Shown here: positions 23,903 to 36,920 of the stretch, piece after piece
Position numbering within the stretch: the first letter of the stretch is position 1
Layout: every line of letters starts with the position of its first letter
Source: Symsagittifera roscoffensis
Lineage: Eukaryota; Xenacoelomorpha; Acoela; Convolutidae
DNA: 64,000 nucleotides
Assembly: GCF_963678635.1 (NCBI RefSeq)
Contig: NC_087065.1
Span: forward strand, 64,296,553 to 64,360,552
Direction of reading: 5' to 3'
The notes under the pieces: generated by a model
Told to the model about the DNA's origin: nothing
Database searches by the model: none
Seen by the model: the letters and a program-made list of their open reading frames with translations, nothing else
Program-made: the position numbers and the translations under genes

Positions 23903-24662
23903 AAAGTCAGTAAGTACGTAAGTAAGTAAGTGAGTTAGTATCAAAACAAGTAACTATAAAAGTAACTAAGTTAGTGGTTAAGTAGGTGAGTCAGTGAGTA
24001 AGCAAAGGTAAAGTAAAGTATGGTAAAGAAAAGTAAGCTAAAGTAAATTAAAATTAAGTGCTAGTAAATTAAAATAAAACTGAAACAAATTTAATTAAAG
24101 CAAAGAAAACTGAACGAATTAAAGAGTAAGTAAAATAATTAGCTTGATGCTTTTTCCTCATCATCCTTTCTCCTTTTCTTTTTACCTTTTCATTTCTACA
24201 GTCTTCCTTTCCCCTCGCGAGAAACACGATATAAATTTCAGCTCCGATTTGGAATTATGAATTTTTTGTAGATTTGAAAACCATCTAAATTGTAAAAGTT
24301 AATTATCAGTATCTTCATCACTCCCCCTTATTTCATTTTTTCTTCTTCAAAATGTGACAAAGAGAATTGAGAATTAAGTAAAAGGAAGTAAAACAGGTAA
24401 GTGAGTAAGTAACTATGTGAAAATAAATAAAGGAGTAAGTAAGAAAATTAGTAAAAAATAAGCAGGTGACTAAGTGAGTAAATGAGTAAGTTAAGTAGTA
24501 AAATATGAAGTGAGTAGTAATTAAGTAAGTAAACAAGTAAGTCAGTAGGTAAATAAGTAAGTACGTAAGCAAGTAGGTATGTAAATTAGTATGTAGGTAA
24601 ATAATTAAGTAGGTAAGTGAGTAAGTAAGTATGTAAGTAAGTAAGTAAGTAAGTAAGTAAGA

Positions 24663-24694
<32 letters not shown>

Positions 24695-26750
24695 GAGTTA
24701 GTATCAAAACAAGTAACTATAACAAAATGATAAGTAAGTGGTTAAGTAAGTGAGTCAGTGAGTAAGCAAAGGTAAAGTAAAGTATGGTAAAGTAAAGTAA
24801 GCTAAAGTAAATTAAAATTAAGGGCTAGTAAATTAAAATAAAACTGAAACAAATTTAATTAAAGCAAAGAAAACTGAACGAATTAAAGAGTAAGTAAAAT
24901 AATTAGCTTGATGTTTTTTTCTCATCATCCTTTCTCTTTTTCTTTTTACCTTTTCATTTCTACAGTCTTCCTTTCCCCTCTCGAGAAACACGATATAAAT
25001 TTCAGCTCCGATTTGGAATTATGAATTTTTTGTATAATTGAAAACCATCTTAATTGTAAAAATTAGTTATCAATATCTTCATCACTCCCTCTTCTTTTGT
25101 TTTTTTTCTTCAAAATGTGACAAAAAAAATGAGAATTAAGTAAAAGAAGTAAAACAGGTAAGTGAGTAAGTAACTAGGTGAAAATAAATAAAGGAGTAAG
25201 TAGGAAAGTAAGTAAAAAATATGCAGGTGACTAAGTGAGTAAATAAGTAAGTTAAGTAGTAAGTAGGTTTGTAAATTAGTAAGTAGGAAAATAATTAGGT
25301 AGATAAGTGAGTAAGTAAGTAAGTAAGTAAGTAATTAAGTAAGTAAGTAAGTAAGTAAGTAAGAAAGTAAGTGAGTAAGTGAGTAAGTAGGTAAGTGGTA
25401 AGTTAGTATCAAAACAAATAACTATAAAAGTAAATAAGTCAGTGGTTAAGTAAGTGAGTCAGTGAGTAAGCAAAGGTAAAGTAAAGTATGGTAAAGTAAA
25501 GTAAGCTAAAGTAAATTAAAATTAAATGCTAGTAAATTAAAATAAAATTGAAACAATTTAAATTAAAGCAAAGAAAGCTGAACGAATTCAAGAGTAAGTA
25601 AAATAATTAGCTTGATGCTTTTTTCTCATCATCCTTTCTCCTTTTCTTTTTACCTTTTCATTTCTACAGTCTTCCTTTCCCCTCTCGAAAAACACGATAT
25701 AAATTTCAGTTCCGATTTGGAATTATGAATTTTTTTATAGTTGAAAACCATCCAAGTTATAAAAGTTAATTATCAGTATCTTCATCACTCCCTCTGATAT
25801 CTTTTTTTTCTTCAAAGTGTGACAAAAAAACTTGAGAATTAAGTAAAAGGAAGTAAAACAGGTAAGAGAGTAAGTAACAAGTAAGTAAGTAAGTGAGTAA
25901 GTGAGTAAGTAGGTAAGTAAGTAAGTAAGTTAGTTTCAAAACAAGTAACTATAAAAGTTAATAATTTAGTGGTTAGGTAAGTGAGTCAGTGAGTAAGCAA
26001 AGGTAAAGTAAAGTATGGTAAAGTTAAGTAAACTAAAGTAATTTAAAATTAAGTGCTAGTAAATTAAAATAAAATTGAAACAAATTAAATTAAAGCAAAA
26101 AAAACTGAACGAATTAAAGAGTAAGTAAAATAATTAGCTTGATGCTTTTTTCTCATCATCCTTTCTTTTTTTCTTTTTACCTTTTCAATTCTACAGTCTC
26201 TCTTCCCCCTCTCGAGAAACACGATATGAGTTTCAGCTCCGATTTGGAATTTTGCATTTTTTGTTTAGATGGAAACCATCTATATGGTAAAAGTTTACTA
26301 TCAGTATCTTCATCACTCCCTCCTATTTCAATTTTTTTTCTTCAAAATGCGACAAAAAAAATTGAGAATTAAGTAAAAGGAAGTAAAAAATGTATGTGAG
26401 TAAGTAACTAGGTGAAAATAAATAAGTGAGTAAGTAAGAAAGTAAGTAAAAAAGTAAGCAGATGAGTAAGTGTAAGTGGGTAAATAAGTAAGTTAAGTAG
26501 TAAGTATTTAAGTGAGTAGTAGGTAAGTAACTTAACAAGTAAGTAAGTAGGTAAATAAGTCTGTACGTAAGTAAGTAGAAAAGTAAATTAGTAAGTAGGT
26601 AAATAAATAAGTAGGTAAGTATGTAAGTAAGTAAGTAAGTAAGTAATTAAGTAAGTAAGTAAGTAAGTAAGTAAATAAGTAAATAAGTAAGTAAGTATGT
26701 AAATTAGTATGTAGGTAAATAATTAAGTAGGTAAGAATTAAGTAAGTTAG

Positions 26751-26789
<39 letters not shown>

Positions 26790-27639
26790 AAAGTAAGTAA
26801 GTCAGTAAGTAAGTAAGTAAGTGAGTTAGTATTAAAACAAGTAACTATAAAGTAAATAAGTTAGTGGTTAAGTAAGTAAGTCAGTGAGTAAGCAAAGGTA
26901 AAGTAAAGTATGGTAAAGTAAAGTAAGCTAAAGTAAAATAAAATTAAGTGCTAGTAAATTAAAATAAAACTGAAAAAAACTAAATTAAAGCAAAGAAAAC
27001 TGAACGAATTAAAGAGTAAGTAAAATAATTAGCTTGATGCTTTTTTCTCATCATCCTTTCTTTTTTTCTTTTTACCTTTTCAATTCTACAGTCTCTCTTC
27101 CCCCTCTCGAGAAACACGATATGAGTTTTAGCTCCGATTTGGAATTTTGCATTTTTTGTTTAGTTGGAAACCATCTATATTGTAAAAGTTTACTATCAGT
27201 ATCTTCATCACTCCCTCCTATTTCAATTTTTTTTCTTCAAAATGCGACAAAAAAAATTGAGAATTAAGTAAAAGGAATTAAATAAGGTATGTGAGTAAGT
27301 AACTAGGTGAAAATAAATAAGTGAGTAAGTAAGAAAGTAAGTAAAAAAGTAAGCAGATGAGTAAGTGTAAGTGGGTAAATAAGTAAGTTAAGTAGTAAGT
27401 AATTAAGTGAGTAGTAGGTAAGTAAGTTAACAAGTAAGTAAGTAGGTAAATAAGTCTGTACGTAAGTAAGTAGGAAAGTAAATTAGTAAGTAGTTAAATA
27501 AATAAGTAGGTAAGTATGTAAGTAAGTAAGTAAGTAAGTAATTAAGTAAGTAAGTAAGTAAGTAAATAAATAAATAAGTAAGTAAGTATTTAAATTAGTA
27601 TGTAGGTAAATAATTAAGTAGGTAAGAATTAAGTAAGTT

Positions 27640-27685
<46 letters not shown>

Positions 27686-29637
27686 AAAGTAAGTAAGTCA
27701 GTAATTAAGTAAGTAAGTGAGTTAGTATTAAAACAAGTAACTATAAAAGTAAATAAGTTTGTGGTTAAGTAAGGACGTCAGTGAGTAAGCAAAGGTAAAG
27801 TAAAGTATGGTAAAGTAAAGTAAGCTAAAGTAAAATAAAATTAAGTGCTAGTAAATTAAAATAAAACTGAAAAAAACTAAATTAAAGCAAAGAAAACTGA
27901 ACGAATTAAAGAGTAAGTGAAATAATTAGCTTGATGCTTTTTTCTCATCATCCTTTCTCCTTTTCTTTTTACCTTTTCATTTCTACAGTCTTCCTTTCCC
28001 CTCTCGAGAAACACGATATAAATTTCAGCTCCGATTTGGAATTATAAGTTTTTGTATAGTTGAAAACCATCTAAATTGTAAAAGTTAATTATCAGTATCT
28101 TCATCACTCCCTCTTATTTTCTTTTTCTTCTTCAAAATGTGACATTAAGTAAAAGAAGTAAAACAGGTAAATGAGTAAGTAAATAGGTGAAAATAAATAA
28201 AGGAGTAAGTAAGAAAGTAAGTAAAATATAAGCAGGTGACTAAGTGAGTAAATAAGTAAGTTAAGTAGTAAGTAGGTTTGTAAATTAGTAAGTAGATAAA
28301 TAATTAGGTAGATAAGTGAGTAAAAAAGTAAGTAAGTAAACAATTAAGTAAGTAAGTAAGTAAGAAAGTAAGTAGGTAAGTGAGTAAGTGAGTAAGTAGG
28401 TAAGTAGGTAAGTTAGTATCAAAACAAATAACCATAAAAGTAAATAAGTTAGTGGTTAAGTAAGTGAGTCAGTGAGTAAGCAAAGGTAAAGTAAAGTATG
28501 GTATAGTAAAGTAAGCTAAAGTAAATTAAAAATAAGTGCTATTAAATTAAAATAAAATTGAAACAATTTAAATTAAAGCAAAGAAAACTGAACGAATTCA
28601 AGAGTAAGTGAAATAATTAGCTTGATGCTTTTTTCTCATCATCCTTTCGCCTTTTCTTTTTACCTTTTCATTTCTACAGACTTCCTTTCCCCTCTCGAGA
28701 AACACAATATAAATTTCAGTTCCGATTTGGAATTATGAATTTTTTGTATAGTTGAAAACCATCTAAGTTGTAAAAATTAATTATCAGTATCTTCATCACT
28801 CCCTCTTATTTCATTTTTTTTTCTTCAAAGTGTGACAAAGAAACTTGAGAATTAAGTAAAAGGAAGTAAAACAGGTAAGAGAGTAAGTAACAAGTAAGTA
28901 AGTAAGTGAGTAAGTGAGTAAGTAGGTAAGTAAGTAAGTAAGTAAGTTAGTTTCAAAACAAGTAACTATAAAATTAAATAAGTTAGTGGTTAGGTAAGTG
29001 AGTCAGTGAGTAAGCGAAGGTAAAGTAAAGTATGGTAAAGTTAAGTAAGCTAAAGTAATTTAAAATTAAGTGCTAGTAAATTAAAATAAAGTTGAAACAA
29101 ATTAAATTAAAGCAAAGAAAACTGATCGAATTAAAGAGTAAGTAAAATAATTAGCTTGATGCTTTTTTCTCATCATCCTTTCTCTTTTTTTTTTTACCTT
29201 TTCAATTCTACAGTCTTCCTTTCCCTCTCGAGAAACACGATATAAGTTTCAGCTCCGATTTGGAATTTTGCATTTTTTGTTTAGTTGGATACCATCTGTA
29301 TTGTAAAAGTTTACTATCAGTATCTTCATCACTCCCTCTTATTTCAATTTTTTTTTCTTCAAAATGCGACAAAAAAAATTGAGAATTAAGTAAAAAGGAA
29401 ATAAAACAGGTATGTGAGTAAGTAACTAGGTGAAAATAAATAAGTGAGTAAGTAAGAAAGTAAGTAAAAAAGTAAGCAGATGAGTAAGTAAAAGTGGGTA
29501 AATAAGTAAGTTAAGTAGTAAATAATTAAGTGAGTAGTAGGTAAGTAAGTTGACAAGTAAGTAAGTAGGTAAATAAGTCTGTATGTAAGTAAGTAGGAAA
29601 GTAAATTAGTAAGTAGGTAAATAAATAAGTAGGTAAG

Positions 29638-29639
29638 TA

Positions 29640-29679
<40 letters not shown>

Positions 29680-29713
29680 GGTAAGTAGGTAAGTAAGTAA
29701 GTAAGTAAGTAAA

Positions 29714-29796
<83 letters not shown>

Positions 29797-29797
29797 T

Positions 29798-29831
<34 letters not shown>

Positions 29832-29864
29832 GGTAAGTAAGTAAGTAATTAAGTATGTAAGTAG

Positions 29865-29924
<60 letters not shown>

Positions 29925-30060
29925 TTAAGTAAATAAGTAAGTAAGTAAGTAAGCATTTAAGTAAGTAAGTAATTAAGTAAATAAGTAAGTAGGTAAGTAG
30001 GTAAGTAAATAAGTAAGTAAGTAAGTAAGTTAGTAAGTAAGTATGTGAGTAAATAAGTAA
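29638..30060. repeat. Long (GTAA)n tract in last full satellite unit
   Basis: Tetranucleotide tract with scattered GTAGG, ATTAAG and AAATAAG interruptions. It makes the last unit the longest (about 1461 bases to the degenerate core at 30616). Confidence 0.88.
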
Positions 30061-30589
30061 ATAAGTGAGTTAGTATCAAAGTAAATGAGTATGTAAGTAA
30101 GTTAATAAGTAAGTCAGCAAAAGTAAAGTAAATTAAGGTTAAGTAAGCTAAAGTAAGCTAAAGTAAGTTAAGTAAACGCTAGTAAATTCAAGTGAATTTA
30201 AAACAATAAATTAAAGCAAAGAAAACTGAACGAAACAAAGAGTAAGTATATCATTTTAAAAAAACAATGCGGCTATCACTGTATGTCTGTCGGTATGTGA
30301 AAAAAAGTGTAGCTAAGTATGGTGGTAAATAAGTAAGTCAGTAAGCAAATAAGAAAGAAAGTAAGTATAAAAATAAGTGAGTAAGTAAGTAAGTAAGTAA
30401 GTAAGTGAGTAGGTAAAAAAGTTAGTAAGTAAATAAAAACGTGAGTATGTTGGTAATTAGTTAAGTAGGTAATTTAGTAAGTGAAAAATTAAGAAATTTT
30501 GTAACTAAGTAAGTAAGTAAGAGATGAATCAGTAAGTAAGTAAGTAAATTTCAAAAAAAACACCGGGTTTTTTTTTAATTTTTTTTTTG

Positions 30590-30830
30590 AAAATGCGTCA
30601 AGTTTTCACAAAAGGCTCGATGGATTTTTCCCATCTTCCTTTCCCCTATTCTTTTTACCTTTTCATTTTTACACTCTTCCTTTCTCCTCTCGAGAAATAC
30701 GATATAGCGTTCACCTCCGATTTGGAATTTTGATTTTTTGTAATGTTGAAAACAATCTAAATTGTAAAAGTTATTCAGCAGTATCTTCATTACTCCCTCT
30801 TATTTCAATTTTCTTTCTTCAAAAATTGAA
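30590..30830. repeat. Degenerate terminal satellite core
   Basis: Diverged copy of the core: CTCGATGGATTTTTCCCATC, CCCCTATTC, CTCTCGAGAAATACGATATAG and ATTCAGCAGTATCTTCATTACTCC appear in the same order. It marks the right edge of the array. Confidence 0.75.
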
Positions 30831-31327
30831 AAGTTTATCATTTGTTATAATTTTGCTCAGGAACTGTCGCCGCCTTTGGAGAGTGATTTCAAGTTACCGC
30901 CTTTTCACCATAAAATCTAGAACAGTTTGAGGAAAAAATTCACTGCTGCCAACAGATAAGCTACGCTGCCAAAATCACGGGCGTTTTTGTTATATATCAT
31001 CATGAAATTCAATTCCACTTCCACCAACCAATTTCAACTAGGTCAAAAAATCGTTTGCCTGAAACAAATTTAGCAATTAATTTGATTCATATGATTAATC
31101 AGGGCCACAAATTAGGACCCCATATATTGGAATTATAAAGAGTTATGAATAGTGTCCCTTGTTGTTAAGCTAAGCTTAGCAAGATCCTAAGTAGGGGGTC
31201 TTCTGCTTTTTGGGAGGAAAATTTTTTTCACTTTCAGGACTAGATTTTGCTTTACGTGAGGACCTCATCACCCCGCCACCCCCCCCCCCCCCCTCACTCA
31301 GGAAGGGACCTTAGGAAAGATCCGGGA

Positions 31328-31486
31328 CAGAGGCGGATTTAGGGGGATGGGGCGGGGGGGGGGGGCGGACGCCTTCTTTTCAGGGATTCGACCCCCTGCC
31401 GACTCAAAGGGTCCCCCCTTTGATACTTTTTAAGAAATCCATTTTTGGCCGACCGACCCTAAAAATTTTCTAAAGGCGCCTTCGGA
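31328..31486 (+). mobile_element. Truncated hAT-like MITE
   Basis: Starts CAGAGGCGGATTTAGG and ends in CTAAAGGCGCCTTCGG, matching internal blocks of the copy at 33106-33469 (CAAAGGG, GACCCTAAAA, AAGGCGCC). The other terminus is missing. Confidence 0.6.
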
Positions 31487-32018
31487 CATGATCGAATGCT
31501 ACTGGTTTTTAAAAAATGTTTTACAATCAATTATAATCAATTATACGATCATACTGGATTTAAGGTTGAAACAAATCCCATTTTTTGAAAAAAGATGAAT
31601 TAAAGAAGATTAAAATGGGTTATAATTCATTTATCTTTTTCAAATTTAATCGATTATAATGAATTGAAAATCCATTATGTGGTTTCATTTTATCACAAAA
31701 ATCGTTTATATGGACACTATGGACAATTATATGGATTTTTAGCCAAGAGACGTCAATTTGAACATATTGTTTGAAAATAAAACTTCATATATTTTCCAAA
31801 ATTTGTTACTGCCGCGAAGATTAACTTGTAGTGACATTATTTAAAATGAACTGAAGTTGCTATAGCATAAAAAACTCGCTATCCGTAAACAATAATAGAT
31901 CTTGGATGTACTTGGTTTTGCGTTTCTTAGCCATAATTTTTCCCTCTCTTTCGCGAGTAGCCGAAACATATATCGATGGCTTAAACTCGGTGTTCGCATT
32001 GGTTTGGGCGAAGTTGCC

Positions 32019-32190
32019 CAAAGAATGATTGCATCAATTATCATCATAAATTGTAAAAGTCTTCGCTTATTTCACCATGATTGTCGAATAGGTCTAATCT
32101 CCAGTTTTTCATTCAGCTCTTTTAATCACACCACGCCGAAAAAAAAACGAGACTATGATTGCATCGATTATCATCATAAATTGGAAAAGC
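32019..32190. repeat. Duplicated ATTGCATC-ATTATCATCATAAATTG module
   Basis: A block of about 38 bases (ATGATTGCATC, then ATTATCATCATAAATTG) occurs at 32023 and again at 32156. The DNA between the two (about 32065-32150) reappears, diverged, at 34712-34808. Confidence 0.7.
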
Positions 32191-32712
32191 TTTCAGTTTG
32201 CATGCTTTGGAGGGCCTACACAAACCTGCAAGATATCAAATACAAGGTTGCCTAAAATATTCTTTTGCGGAAGCCACGACTGTTTTGCCAGTATCGGCTC
32301 CAAATTGATTGACAAAAGTAATTTTTAGACTAAGCAGGTCTTCTGCTAGACTGAAAATTTTGGCAAAACTTTTGGTCTTTTAATCTATATTTCTTAGCTC
32401 AATTTAGAATTTTGAACTACTATTTCACTATGGTTCCAATTTTACAGCTAATTTTGTGACAAACATTTCTAAACAATTCTGTTGCATTTTTAGCCCAGGT
32501 AAATTTTCTTTGGCAAAAAATTGAAATTCAAAATAATAGCATGTCGTAACAGATAACATTGTCGGACAATTCCTCTTATTGAACAAAATTGAGGTTTTAT
32601 ATTTAGTTGTTCAGTTTTTGTGCAGGTTTTTGTGCAGTTCTTGAAAAAATTAGTGGAATAGTTGCGGGTTGTGCATGTTGCACTCTCTTGCAACATACGG
32701 AAGCACAGGATC

Positions 32713-32901
32713 CTTCTCCGATGACCTCTGGTTGAACAAGGGCACTCTTCGGGTGGACTTCACTTGCAATCTTATGACGTCATTGATGTCTGTCTTGGGG
32801 TACAGACGCACAGTCCAGTCAACGAACAGATTTCCTTTGGTCCAAAGTGGGGAGACGTACAGCATCAAGTTCGGATCGCCATCCAGACCGAGGAACAACT
32901 A
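32713..32901 (-). CDS. Candidate internal exon of an unknown gene
   Basis: On the minus strand a pyrimidine-rich acceptor (TGTTCTTCTGTTTAG) is followed by an open frame that reads LFLGLDGDPN, then a LFVDWTVRLYPKTDINDVI stretch. It reaches a good donor (CTTCC/GTATGT) after about 190 nt. The composition looks protein-like and the local GC is higher than the flanks. I do not recognise the family and cannot find partner exons. An overlapping plus-strand frame is also open, so strand choice rests on the splice signals. Confidence 0.3.
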
Positions 32902-33105
32902 AACAGAAGAACAGCCGTGGATGAACTAAACGGCAACAAAAAGAATGAAGTTGTAGGTACAGCGCGAGCACAACTCTATCGCGAAATCAGTCATGTGAGG
33001 CCGACGCTTGTTCTGCGAGCTATTTTACGCTTGATTGTTTGAGGCAAAATATTTAAAAAGTTTAAGCAAGCCTGAAAAAGATATGATCATCTTATAGGTG
33101 CACCT

Positions 33106-33469
33106 CAGGGGCGGATCTAGAAATTTCTCGAGGGGGGGATTTTCAATTTTGTGGACCTTTTTTTAAGTCGACCAAAATTATTTTCCGAGCTCTCCCAAAG
33201 TACTAAAAAGACCATGTTTTGGCCAAAATTTCTGCGCCGCAAGCAAAATTTTGAAAAACAGACCAAAAATAGCGTTTTTAGGCTTATTTTAGATACTTTT
33301 GACCAAAAAATTGCGTTTTTTCGGCGCGAGTTCCCCTAAAAGTTAGTATATATGGGCACCGAAGGCGCCTTTAGAAAAATTTTAGGGTCCGTCAGCTGAA
33401 AATGGATATCTCAAAATAGTACAAAGGGATCACCCTTTGTACCCCCCGGCCTCCCTCAATCCGCCACTG
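33106..33469 (+). mobile_element. Intact hAT-like MITE (364 bp)
   Basis: Terminal inverted repeats CAGGGGCGGAT and ATCCGCCACTG match at 10 of 11 positions. Flanks GTGCACCT (33098-33105) and GTGCACCC (33470-33477) form an 8-bp target duplication with one difference, as expected for the hAT superfamily. There is no transposase, so it is non-autonomous. Four other copies are seen in the window. Confidence 0.85.
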
Positions 33470-34711
33470 GTGCACCCTATATAAGCAAGGAAAAGTAAAA
33501 TAACTACTTCAGATACTTTGGCTCCCAAATAATACAACTAAATCAAAACTGCTCGTATCAGAGCGATACCCTGATCCGACGGCATTTTAAAATCTACGCA
33601 ATAATTCATCTTTTTCATAAAAGATCAAAAAATAGTAAAACTTCCAAGTAAATGAAAACAAAAAATTTTTTTTGGCTACTTACTAAAAAAACAATGGGTC
33701 GTTGGTGGATTTTTTGTTTCTCTTAGTAAGTAAAATAAAACATAAGTCTCACACTAGATGAAATTATAGATCATAGTAGATTTGTTCCTATAGTTGAAAT
33801 ATAACTATATAAACAGATAAATTGAAAGGGTTGATTAAATAAGTATAAAGGAGTTATAAATGGATGAACAACTATCTTAAATACCAAAATAGATTTGAGA
33901 AATTGAGGTTCAGCTATAAAATTTTAAGTTAAAGGAAAACATTAGAATCTTATTTTTGTCAGCTCTGGAGTGTTATTTTTTTCCAAAGTATACTTTTAAA
34001 GGGAAAGTTAGAAGAAAAATTGTTATTTAAAATTTAGAAAATTGGGTCAACACTGAAGTTAGTGTAGAGTTTGCAATACTACACTAATTATTGAAATTTT
34101 ATAACAATTTTCCTCAAATCACATTGGAACGATTTCTTACGGTGGATAAAAATTCACTCAAAGCTTACTACCAAAAACTGAAAGATTTCGCCGAAACATT
34201 GTCGCAGATCAGATATTTGAAACTTTTAATTGTTCCCAATAATTGGGGAGTGGATTTTTGTATTTGGGTGTATTTAGTATTTGTATTAAAGACTTTGCAT
34301 TCAATATTTTCTCTTTTTTTGTTTTGCTAGTGCAAATAATCATCGGCGAGAGCTATATGAATTATCATATTGAAGCCTATTCAGTCAGAAGCGACAATAA
34401 AAAATTTCAACCAAACTTCACAGTTTCGAGAAAAATCGGTTTGAAAGTTTTAATTTTGTATGATTCGACCATATAAAATTAGCAAGTAGGCTTATAATAG
34501 GGGCTTATTTTAAGTTTTTAAATGGTTTAAAAGCGTACAATAGCTTAAATTAAAATTTAAAAACTCAAATTTGCGTGAAAAACGTTAGTTTTTTGAGTAT
34601 TTTAGCGCCTTTTTTGAATCATTTTTTCGAAATTCAAAATGCGGCAAAACAATAAAAAAAAACCTTTTCTTTTTTTCATTTCTGTAAATATTTTTTATAG
34701 TAATTGATTTT

Positions 34712-34808
34712 GATTATGCTTATTTTACCATGACTGTCGAATATGTTTAACTTCTAATTTTTATTCAGCTCTTTTTATCACACTACGTCGAAAAAAAAAT
34801 GAGACTAT
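34712..34808. repeat. Diverged copy of the 32.07-32.15 kb module
   Basis: Shares CTTATTT-ACCATGA-TGTCGAATA, TTCAGCTCTTTT, ATCACAC-ACG-CGAAAAAAAAA and GAGACTAT in the same order with the earlier copy. Confidence 0.65.
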
Positions 34809-36339
34809 TTTGAAAAAAATGTTGTTGTTTTTTAAGACTATGGTCGGAACATTCTGTGCTACTTGCACAGTAACCGGCTGTCCTTGTTTAGTTTGAACTC
34901 AGCACGTCAGTACTTTTTAGATGATATCATAATCACGTTCAAAAGTGGCTAGCTAAATAGCCAAAAAATTTCGGAAGAAAAACACATCAAGCAGAATCAT
35001 TCTTCTTTTTTTTTTCATTTTTAACAATGTTGTTTCAACTTATTATCTAATCTGGAAGGTTTTGAGGTTTTGAACACAGGCTCAAAAGATTATTTTGTTT
35101 GTAATAGTTTTGAGTAAAGTTAAAATATTTTACAAACTAACAATTTGGAAATTTTGGGACAAATGCGCGACGGCGTTAATTTAAATTTTTTAATTTTAAC
35201 TGAGGTAACCCACGTGACCGTACTAAAACGTAACAAGACGTTTAATGCATCAATTTTAGGTCTGCATCATTCAATTCCTAATACATCATTTTAATTTTTC
35301 AAAAAAAGCCTCAACGTTTCAACTTTTTCTTCTTAAAGCTGTTTTTTTTTCTGTTATACAGCCCAAAATTTTACTATTTGCTACTTCAAAATTTTATCAT
35401 GATGTTTGAATTTGATTGGTAGAAATTAACAAATGCGAAAAAAATCTGACGCTTATTTTCGAACAGGAAGCGACTTATTATGTTCAATGCTTTGGTAATT
35501 TTTGGCCGCATTAGAGAAAAGACCCGAAAATTTTATCAATTTTGTAGAACAAAAAATATGTTTCATCATAGAAGTTATTGATTAGAGAAGATAAAGCTTT
35601 ATTAATTTTGTAAAAGAAAAGTTATGTTTCATAGAGGTTAATGGGCAGTCGGAACATTCAGGATTTTGCGTTGATACGTTCAGCCTTGTTATGCGTGACG
35701 ATCCGCCAAATCAGTTCATCAAGGCTTTCCTTGGATGCCTTTAACTCTTTCCTAGATTCTTTAATTCAAATTCATTCGTAGCTTTAAGCGGGTCTAACCA
35801 ACACTGGTGTCGACTTTCACTTCAATTTTAATTGGAGACTTTCGGTTAACCAAAAACGAACCATCAAAATCTTTCTTCGGTTCAACTAACTAGCCATTAT
35901 AAAATCATTTTAACAGTGTCTTACGACATCTTACATCAATTCAACTGACTTTTACTTCTTAACAGAAGAACATGTAAATCTCAAAATAATTTCTAACGGT
36001 CACTTTCCGACGAACTGATTTAAAATTCTATTCTGATTTTTTATAATCGAACCTTGACAACAAGTCATGGATCTCGAATGAGATAAAGGATTCTTAAACA
36101 CATTCAAAGTGAAGGGTATTACAGTTCTAAGAATGATTCTTTATCAAATTTCGAAGCTGGTCCTGTTCCCGACTCTACAAGTTTTGTTGCGACTCTCGAA
36201 AAAAAGACGCAATATTTGAGCTCGGGGTGTTTTTTTTCTTCAGACAAAACTCGACATTTTAACGGAGAACTTTTGACGGATATTTTTTTCATAATCAAAA
36301 AACTTTTGTGTCTTGAACTCAAACTTGAAAAAATATTTC

Positions 36340-36500
36340 ACTTGTAATTATTTTGCGTAAAGCTATGGGGGTTTCATGAATTCCAATTTGGTCTATTTGG
36401 GATAGCTCAAACTTGAAAAAAAAAATATTTCACCTGTAATTATTTTGTGTAGGGCTATAGGGGTTTCAAGATTGCTAATTTTGTCTATTTGGGATAATTA
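36340..36500. repeat. Two-copy tandem repeat, about 80 bp
   Basis: Both copies read TATTTCAC-TGTAATTATTTTG, then GGGGTTTCA, then TTTGTCTATTTGGGATA-like. A third, diverged copy lies at 37140-37215. Confidence 0.65.
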
Positions 36501-36649
36501 ACTCGCAATGTTTTTCGTTCTATTAACGCGTATGCGGAGATCTAACCCGTCGTAGAAATAGTTCCAAATTGATTTAAGGCATGCCTCTTGGTCGATATAA
36601 TATAATAATATAATATTAGCTAATAATGCAATTCTATTGTACTTTTCAT

Positions 36650-36920
36650 CAGTTGATTCCCCCCGTTTGTACTGCTTTGAGATATCCTTTTTTTTGTGAC
36701 GGACCTTAAAATTTTTCTAAAGGCTTTATGGCGCCAATATATACTAACTTTGAGGGGGGAGCGCGCATTTTTTTGTGTAAAGTTTTCAGAAAAATGCTTA
36801 AAAAGCGTTTTTTGGCCTGTTTTTTCGAAATTTCGGCCAGTTTTTCTATGAAAAAAGGTCGACAATATTTTTTAAAATCCGCAACCTCCCCCATCCTAAA
36901 AAATCCTAGATCCGCCCCTG
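36650..36920 (-). mobile_element. hAT-like MITE, inverted copy
   Basis: Reverse-oriented relative to 33106-33469. It ends CTAGATCCGCCCCTG (a good terminal repeat) and starts CAGTTGATT (decayed). The internal TTTGAGATATCC, GACGGACC and CTAAAGG blocks are shared. No matching flanking duplication. Confidence 0.7.

Larger units (their letters stand above)
30900..32700. other. Repeat-rich intergenic DNA
   Basis: Contains a poly-C tract (about 31277-31293), a poly-G tract (about 31355-31367), a truncated hAT-like MITE, several ATCGATTATAAT-type palindromic blocks (31520-31750), and a duplicated module at 32019. No supported gene. Confidence 0.5.

Noticed and set aside
26139-27267. Two near-identical 77-codon plus-strand frames (26139 and 27034)
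   Set aside because: They lie in the repeated satellite core and simply repeat with it.
31841-32255. Overlapping frames on both strands (68 and 117 codons)
   Set aside because: The plus frame runs through the duplicated 32-kb module; neither product resembles a known family.
34091-34330. 79-codon plus-strand frame starting with TTG
   Set aside because: The first half looks protein-like but no acceptor precedes it and no family is recognised.
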